A stretch of DNA of 64,000 bases from an uncultured Prevotella sp. (lineage in GTDB: Bacteria; Bacteroidota; Bacteroidia; Bacteroidales; Bacteroidaceae). Location of the stretch: NCBI GenBank assembly GCA_900555035.1, contig USJX01000002.1, positions 1-64,000 on the forward strand, read 5' to 3'. Each line of letters begins with the position of its first letter. The stretch's first letter is position 1. Both the position numbers and the translations under genes were made by a program. This document shows, one piece after another, positions 59,327 through 64,000 of the stretch. The notes under the pieces are model-generated. The model was not told the DNA's origin, did no database searches, and was given only the letters and a program-made list of their open reading frames with translations.

Positions 59327-60217
59327 ATGACAATGGAAAAGAAACAATCAGTGATAGGTATCGGTGAGGCACTCTTCGATGTGCTTCCAGAAGGAAAGAA
59401 GCTAGGTGGCGCTCCAGCCAACTTTGCTTACCACGTTTCACAGTTCGGACTCAATAGCTGTGCGGTCAGCGCAATAGGCGATGATGAGCTGGGCAAGGAA
59501 CTGGAGAAGGAACTCAACGATCACCATCTCAACTATCAGATAGACAAGGTAGCCTACCCTACAGGCACCGTCCAGGTTTCACTCGATGCCAACGGCATTC
59601 CTTGCTACGACATCAAGGAGGGAGCAGCCTGGGACAACATCCCCTACACGCCAGCCCTGGAGAAGTTGGCAAAGAATTGCACCGCAGCCTGCTTCGGTTC
59701 GCTGGCTCAGCGCAACGAGGTTTCCCGCAACACCATCTACCGCTTCCTTGATAACATGCCGAAGGAAGAAGGAATCCTCAAAATCTTCGATATCAATCTC
59801 CGTCAGGGATTCTATACCAAGGAAATTATCACCGAGAGCATCAAGCGATGCAACATCCTCAAGATCAACGACGAGGAATTGATTACCGTAAGCCGCATCT
59901 TCGGTTATCCGGGCATCGACCTGGAGAACAAATGCTGGCTCCTCTTGGGCAAGTACAATCTGAAGATGCTCATTCTTACCTGCGGTGTAAACGGCAGTTA
60001 TGTGTTCACCCCTGGCGAAGTTTCGTTTATAGAGACACCAAAGGTGGAAGTGGCAGACACAGTGGGTGCAGGCGATTCATTCACAGGTGCATTCGTGGCA
60101 AGCATCCTGAAGGGCAAGAGCGTAAAGGAAGCTCACGAATTGGCTGTAAAGGTTTCGGCATTCGTCTGTACACAGAATGGAGCCATACCTGTTTTGCCTG
60201 ATGAATTTACCAAGTAA
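59327..60217 (+). CDS. PfkB-family fructokinase
   Basis: A 296-residue ribokinase-fold sugar kinase from the ATG at 59327 (the ATG at 59333 is an alternative). The frame opens further upstream, but that part lies at and before the promoter. Sugar-side GGAPANFAYH near residue 25 and the ATP-side/catalytic DTVGAGDSFTGAF are intact. Fructokinase is favoured over other PfkB kinases from the GGAPAN pattern and from the two fructose-producing dehydrogenases nearby. It makes fructose 6-phosphate in the cytosol. Confidence 0.88.
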   Translation: MTMEKKQSVIGIGEALFDVLPEGKKLGGAPANFAYHVSQFGLNSCAVSAIGDDELGKELEKELNDHHLNYQIDKVAYPTGTVQVSLDANGIPCYDIKEGAAWDNIPYTPALEKLAKNCTAACFGSLAQRNEVSRNTIYRFLDNMPKEEGILKIFDINLRQGFYTKEIITESIKRCNILKINDEELITVSRIFGYPGIDLENKCWLLLGKYNLKMLILTCGVNGSYVFTPGEVSFIETPKVEVADTVGAGDSFTGAFVASILKGKSVKEAHELAVKVSAFVCTQNGAIPVLPDEFTK

Positions 60218-60274
60218 AGCCACATTTGCCCAAAGTTATTGCGAAGATTATTTTCATATAAATATACGTTTCGT

Positions 60275-60282
60275 TAATTTTG
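60275..60282 (+). promoter_or_regulatory. Possible -7 box for the outer-membrane barrel gene
   Basis: TAATTTTG, about 95 bp before the ATG, with a weak TTTT at the -33 position. Read-through from the fructokinase gene is possible since no terminator lies between. Confidence 0.4.
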
Positions 60283-60375
60283 ATTTTTTAGTGAAGGTTT
60301 ATAAGGTTCAATAAGTTATTAGTTTGTTTTAGTAAGTTTTAGTTAGGTTCAAAAAGTTTATTTTGTAGTAAAACC

Positions 60376-61110
60376 ATGAAAAGAATTGTAGTTATTGTTT
60401 TGATGATGGCTGCTTGCCTGGGAAACGCCCAGGCACAGCTCCATCTGAAAGCCAACGTGCAGAACAATCATCTGTGGCGTGGCATGGAAGTTTCCGACGG
60501 CATCGTCCTCCTCACCGACCTGAGCTATACGATGGTCAACGACCACGTTACCGTGGGACTTTGGGGTGGCTGCAACTCGGAAGGCTCCTACAAGGAGTTT
60601 AACCATTATCTGAATCTGAAGGCTGGCGGTTGGGGATTCGCCCTGTGGGACACCTACAACTTCTCCCCTGGCGCCAGCTATAATAATAAGGAATACTGGA
60701 ACTACTCTGCTCATACCACGGGCCGATTCCTCGATGCTACATTAAGCTACCGGTTTCAGGACGAGAAGTTTCCACTGCTCCTGAGCTGGTCAACGGTAGT
60801 CTTCGGACGCGACCGCAACAGCGACAATACGAAGCAGAAATATTCCACCTTCGCCTATGCGGAATACCCTATCTACCAGAAGGATGGCTGGAAGGTAGAT
60901 GCAGGAGTAGGTGGAGCCTTCGCCCTGAACAGATCTGGCGAGGATGCCCACTTCTTCGGAACCACGGCAGGCATCGTTCACGTACCACTGCAAGCCACCC
61001 ACGATCTCAAGCTCGGCAACTACACCGTTCCGGTTTACGCCAAGGGCATGTGGAATCCGCAGAGCAACGAGAGCTATTTCCAGATTGGAGCAGAAATCAT
61101 CCGCTTCTAA
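60376..61110 (+). CDS. Predicted outer-membrane beta-barrel protein
   Basis: A 244-residue exported protein: signal peptide 1-20 (GNAQA), then repeated amphipathic beta strands with many aromatic residues and short polar turns, ending in ...EIIRF, a C-terminal Phe typical of barrel proteins. No larger family signature is recognised. The 158-bp distance and same orientation as the fructokinase gene suggest it belongs to the polyol region, perhaps as an outer-membrane pore. Possible role inferred only from position. Confidence 0.65.
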   Translation: MKRIVVIVLMMAACLGNAQAQLHLKANVQNNHLWRGMEVSDGIVLLTDLSYTMVNDHVTVGLWGGCNSEGSYKEFNHYLNLKAGGWGFALWDTYNFSPGASYNNKEYWNYSAHTTGRFLDATLSYRFQDEKFPLLLSWSTVVFGRDRNSDNTKQKYSTFAYAEYPIYQKDGWKVDAGVGGAFALNRSGEDAHFFGTTAGIVHVPLQATHDLKLGNYTVPVYAKGMWNPQSNESYFQIGAEIIRF

Positions 61111-61167
61111 ATCTTCAAAAAAACACAGAAAGTTTTATCATAACAATCATCTAAACACAAATTCATT

Positions 61168-61557
61168 ATGAAGATCAAAGAATTTACAACAGGCGTGCAG
61201 CACATCGGCATTCCTACCAACGACATCAACAAGACCATTGAGTTTTATCATGCCCTGGGCTTCGAGACAGCCCTCCGCACAGTGAACGGCACCGAGGAAG
61301 TAGCCTTCCTCCAGCTCCACAATCTCATCATCGAGACCTATCAGAACCATCAGGCAAAGATGGAATATGGAGCCATCGACCACATCGCCATCGATGTAAA
61401 GAACATAGAGGATCTCTTCCAGGTAGTAAAGGAAGCCGGAACCTTCAAGATGCTGGATCAGCAGGTAAATGGTCTCCCTTTCTGGGAGAACGGTGTAAAG
61501 TTCTTCACCATCGAGGGGCCAAACAAGGAGAAAATCGAGTTCTGCGAGAAACTATAA
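61168..61557 (+). CDS. VOC/glyoxalase family protein
   Basis: A 129-residue vicinal-oxygen-chelate protein of one beta-alpha-beta-beta-beta repeat pair. The metal-binding residues GVQHIGIPT and AIDHIAIDV are visible, with the C-terminal EGPNKEKIEFCE. It resembles methylmalonyl-CoA epimerase or glyoxalase I-type proteins; the substrate is open. It is 57 bp downstream of the barrel gene on the same strand. Confidence 0.85.
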   Translation: MKIKEFTTGVQHIGIPTNDINKTIEFYHALGFETALRTVNGTEEVAFLQLHNLIIETYQNHQAKMEYGAIDHIAIDVKNIEDLFQVVKEAGTFKMLDQQVNGLPFWENGVKFFTIEGPNKEKIEFCEKL

Positions 61558-61624
61558 TCAGCAGCATATTCTTTTAGATAAAAAACAGATGACTATAGCA
61601 ATATAAAAGAGAGAGAGAAATGAC

Positions 61625-61682
61625 GAAAGTCCAGCTTGGAGCCTTTCTGAATGAGAGGCATCCGAGTTGGACTTTCTTTTTT
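61625..61682 (+). terminator. Terminator after the VOC gene
   Basis: GAAAGTCCA...GGA pairs with TCC...TGGACTTTC (61625-61676), then TTTTTT. Lies between the convergent VOC and cupin genes. Confidence 0.85.
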
Positions 61683-61731
61683 CGTTTTCCTTGAGGAATA
61701 TGATGTGTTTTTCCCTGATACTCCAGGGATA

Positions 61732-62064
61732 TTAATGATGCTCAGGCACAATGGCGAGATACACCAGATCATGGTCGGTGAGATTCTCCATATAATGAGC
61801 GTGGTTCATCGGGCAGTAATGCACCTGTCCCTGTCGAACCTCCTCCACGGTATCATCATAATGGAAAGTAGCAGTGCCGCTTACCACATAGATAATCTCG
61901 CAGTTGCCCTCATGAGTATGAAGACCAGTTGATGCACCCGGACGCAAGGTAGAATACATAATCTTCACCTTGTCATCCACATAGTTACGAGTATCGAGTT
62001 TACCCTGTCCACCCTTGAAGCCCTCCAAATGAGCCTCAGCAATCTTTTCGAAATCTATTACCAT
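61732..62064 (-). CDS. Small cupin-domain protein
   Basis: A 110-residue single-domain cupin. Metal ligands His in LHTHEGNCE and the second-motif His in YCPMNHAHYM are visible, with GxxxxxxHxH and G...P...N...H spacing close to the cupin-2 pattern. Such proteins bind a metal and a small sugar or other ligand; function unknown. It begins 64 bp after the Nudix gene's stop on the same strand, so the two may be one transcript. Confidence 0.85.
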   Translation of the reverse strand: MVIDFEKIAEAHLEGFKGGQGKLDTRNYVDDKVKIMYSTLRPGASTGLHTHEGNCEIIYVVSGTATFHYDDTVEEVRQGQVHYCPMNHAHYMENLTDHDLVYLAIVPEHH

Positions 62065-62128
62065 CTTTATAATGTTTATTGTTTAATGTCTAATATTTAC
62101 TTGGCTTTTATAAATGAAGCCCTGCAGC

Positions 62129-62677
62129 TTACTTTGCTTTCGCAAAATACTTCCAGAGCGGAGCGGCCATCAGGCTTTGCCAGATTTCTCCCTTCTCCAG
62201 CATTTCCATCACTTCATCCCTGGAGAAGAGGCGAACCTCGATATCCTCAGCCTGGTCCAGATGCTGTACATCCATGCGCTCCACATCCGTAGCCAGATAA
62301 CAATGGGTAAGATTGGTATGCGTGCTTGGGTTGGCAGAAATCGTCATCCACTTCTGCCAGTTTCCGCCACCGAATCCAGTCTCTTCCATCAGTTCTCGCT
62401 TGGCAGCCACCATCGGATCCTCGCCCTTCTCTATCACTCCGGCACAGAGTTCATTCACCGTCTTCCCTATCGCATAGCGATACTGGCGAACGAAGACGAA
62501 CTCTCCCTTCTTCGTAATGGCGATGGTATTTACCCAGTCAGGATATTCCAGCACGTAATATTCATCGATGATGGCACCCGTAGGCAATTCCACCTTATCC
62601 ACTCGTGCCGTGAGCCAAGGCTTCTCTATCAGATACTTCTGCGAGAGCGTCTTCCATTTCATATCTTTATCAGCCAT
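62129..62677 (-). CDS. Nudix hydrolase
   Basis: A 182-residue Nudix hydrolase. The Nudix box is GVIEKGEDPMVAAKRELMEETG at about 101-122, with the REL..EE.G core intact. The overall shape (an N-terminal strand domain, then QYRYAIGKTVNELCAG) is like ADP-ribose pyrophosphatases (NudF-like). It hydrolyses nucleoside diphosphate derivatives in the cytoplasm. Its -7 box is close to the start of the gene; a cupin gene follows. Confidence 0.9.
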   Translation of the reverse strand: MADKDMKWKTLSQKYLIEKPWLTARVDKVELPTGAIIDEYYVLEYPDWVNTIAITKKGEFVFVRQYRYAIGKTVNELCAGVIEKGEDPMVAAKRELMEETGFGGGNWQKWMTISANPSTHTNLTHCYLATDVERMDVQHLDQAEDIEVRLFSRDEVMEMLEKGEIWQSLMAAPLWKYFAKAK

Positions 62678-62729
62678 ATCTTTTTCTATTTTTTAAAATC
62701 AGACTTCTTCTTCAATTAAATTGATGGTG

Positions 62730-62737
62730 CAAAAGTA
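62730..62737 (-). promoter_or_regulatory. -7 box for the Nudix gene
   Basis: TACTTTTG followed by CA on the minus strand, 53 bp before the ATG. No clear -33 box. Confidence 0.6.
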
Positions 62738-62792
62738 CAAAAAAAGATTGAAAGGAGAAAAAGTTTACCTGTTATTTCTTTCGAAAAAAACA

Positions 62793-63941
62793 TTAGTTGC
62801 CGCCAAATCGCCAACCCAAGCCTAGCATCAGATTGTTAGGAGTCTTGAAATCCACCAGACTGTAGCCGATGTGCAGCATAGCACGTCGGCTCACATGAAT
62901 CTTCAGGGCAAGCACCTCATATACACCCCTGAAATCGTTGCGATTGCCAAGCAGATAGGTTCCCGCACCAAAGTTGATGCTGAAATAAGGCATGGCAAAC
63001 TCGCCACGAGCAGAAAGGCCCAGACCAGCCTGGGTACTAAACTTATGATTCACCACCTCGCCCCAAGGATCATTCTCCCTGCTAGCCGAACGGTCGTACA
63101 CACCATCAAGCGAAGCACCCAAACTCAGCCACGGGTTCAACCGGTACATCGGGTTTACATTGAAGCCCATCACGGCATACTTGCCATCCAGCAGATAGCT
63201 CGACACCCCATCATGGGCAATACCCTGCTTCCAGGCGCCATACAATACCACATCCGTGTAAAGGCCACGGCTATCCGGCAGTTTCTCCCGCTCCACCTTC
63301 GGCACAGCCAACGGTTGCCGGTTGATGTAATAAGCCAGTCCCAATCTTATGCCGCCTGTGTTAAGTCCCATGTTAGGATAAGTGGTGTTGCCATTAGAGA
63401 AATGAGTCAGCGAAATACCGGCATTCAGGTCTAGATATTTCGAGAGCATCCACTTCATATACACATCAACATCAATATATGCCGTTGCCTTTGAGCCAAT
63501 CACCTTGTTTTCAGGATTGTTCAGCTCGTCATAGGCATTCCATCCGAACGCCATACCCAGGTTCCACTCATAGTTGAGCGACACCCTGCGGGATAGGTTC
63601 ACAATCGGTGCCCCCTGAAACAGATACACGGATATCGGATTTGCCAGCCACTGGTTAAACTCATGTCTAGCCAAGCCTACACCCTGATACGCCCCCTGAT
63701 AGATGGAGCCAGGTCTCACCTCCTCCTTATTCATGAAGGCATACTTCAGCGTAAAAGTCATGTCGTGATTCATCGTCCGAGCCTCATCATTCCCTCCACG
63801 CAGAAACTCGTTAGTATGAAATATGGTAGATGGCACCGCATCCAGTGCGATGCGGTGTATAGTCTTGGTGCTATCCTCCTGCGAGGAGGCAGGCAACGCC
63901 ATGGCAGCAAACATGGATATAACCAATAAACTTAGTTTCAT
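62793..63941 (-). CDS. PagL-like/acyloxyacyl hydrolase-type outer-membrane protein
   Basis: A 382-residue exported barrel protein with signal peptide 1-20. Residues about 165-210 resemble lipid A 3-O-deacylase (PagL): His180 and Ser182 in THFSNGNT, then PNMGLNTGG. In PagL the third catalytic residue is a glutamate 14 positions after the histidine; here that position is Asn194. The C-terminal 150 residues add more strands. If active it would remove an acyl chain from lipid A at the outer membrane. The end of another gene lies only 4 bp upstream, so it is the second gene of an operon. Confidence 0.75.
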   Translation of the reverse strand: MKLSLLVISMFAAMALPASSQEDSTKTIHRIALDAVPSTIFHTNEFLRGGNDEARTMNHDMTFTLKYAFMNKEEVRPGSIYQGAYQGVGLARHEFNQWLANPISVYLFQGAPIVNLSRRVSLNYEWNLGMAFGWNAYDELNNPENKVIGSKATAYIDVDVYMKWMLSKYLDLNAGISLTHFSNGNTTYPNMGLNTGGIRLGLAYYINRQPLAVPKVEREKLPDSRGLYTDVVLYGAWKQGIAHDGVSSYLLDGKYAVMGFNVNPMYRLNPWLSLGASLDGVYDRSASRENDPWGEVVNHKFSTQAGLGLSARGEFAMPYFSINFGAGTYLLGNRNDFRGVYEVLALKIHVSRRAMLHIGYSLVDFKTPNNLMLGLGWRFGGN

Positions 63942-63945
63942 TATT

Positions 63946-64000
63946 CTAGAGCACTCCTTTCTCTTTCATGAAATCAATAAGATCTTCCATCAGATACTCC
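63946..64000 (-). CDS. 3' end of an unidentified gene (partial at window edge)
   Basis: The minus strand from 64000 reads one open frame of 17 codons ending EYLMEDLIDFMKEKGVL and a TAG (63946-63948). The stop is 4 bp before the ATG of the PagL-like gene, indicating an operon with coupled translation. Too short to name. Confidence 0.6.
   Translation of the reverse strand, partial: EYLMEDLIDFMKEKGVL

Overview
The window looks like chromosomal DNA from a gut Bacteroidales of the Prevotella/Segatella group (S. copri-like is my best guess, by inference). The direct support is the promoter grammar: a -7 box TAnnTTTG, usually followed by CA, with a TTTG-like -33 box 19-20 bp upstream, occurs before about twenty genes. 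Other support is a short primary sigma factor without region 1.1, a bacterial serine palmitoyltransferase (sphingolipid synthesis), GldB-like and DPP-IV-type S9 proteins, a DUF4861 protein and A-rich start regions without strong Shine-Dalgarno sites. There is no prophage, CRISPR array or intact insertion sequence; the only mobile-element trace is a decapitated Rpn-type nuclease/transposase gene.

Layout. 1-8.7 kb: the end of a tRNA-Pro gene, serine palmitoyltransferase divergent from an LCB5/DAGK-type lipid kinase, trmN6, and a lon-tgt-lptF/G run. 8.7-17.9 kb: a DEAD-box helicase with a long Asn-rich tail, a short ComEC-like protein, HrpB, a Bcp peroxiredoxin, TauE/SafE and HD-domain proteins and a dicarboxylate symporter. 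17.8-19.0 kb: a scar region with an Rpn remnant, a 100-bp nested palindrome and an orphan promoter-to-terminator unit with a 16-codon ORF. 19-25.9 kb: HU-like/winged-helix protein, gdhA, YkvA-like protein, RNase P RNA, HtrA and RpoD. 26-31.4 kb: a small exported Lys/Ala-rich protein and an HprK-like kinase fused to an S26 peptidase, convergent with a GldB-like, DPP-IV, PqqD-like (RRE) run. 31.6-49.3 kb: DUF4861 protein, glycosyltransferase, two radical SAM genes, a 57-residue lipoprotein, MFS, S9 peptidase, PAP2, two sulfur-amino-acid PLP enzymes, a Pif1-type helicase, a nitroreductase and a umuC-umuD pair. 49.3-61.1 kb: a polyol/fructose utilisation region. 61.1-64 kb: VOC, cupin, Nudix, a PagL-like outer-membrane protein and the end of one more gene.

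The two most interesting things are regulatory and enzymatic. First, three promoters of the polyol region (mannitol-dehydrogenase-family gene, GPH symporter, fructokinase) carry the same 41-bp module of three LacI-type sites, with spacers of exactly 9 and 2 bp, and in all three the module ends exactly 45 bp before the -7 box. That lies upstream of the -33 box, so it looks like an activator geometry rather than a repressor one. Second, the HprK-like kinase/S26 peptidase fusion sits tail-to-tail with a PqqD-like RRE gene that directly follows a dipeptidyl peptidase, which suggests an undescribed peptide-modifying or peptide-maturing set.

In the polyol region the gene set fits uptake by two MFS-type transporters, oxidation of hexitols to fructose by a mannitol-2-dehydrogenase-type and a sorbitol-dehydrogenase-type enzyme, and phosphorylation by a PfkB-family fructokinase, under two LacI-family regulators. 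An outer-membrane barrel gene follows the kinase. All functional names come from reading motifs and overall resemblance, without database searches.
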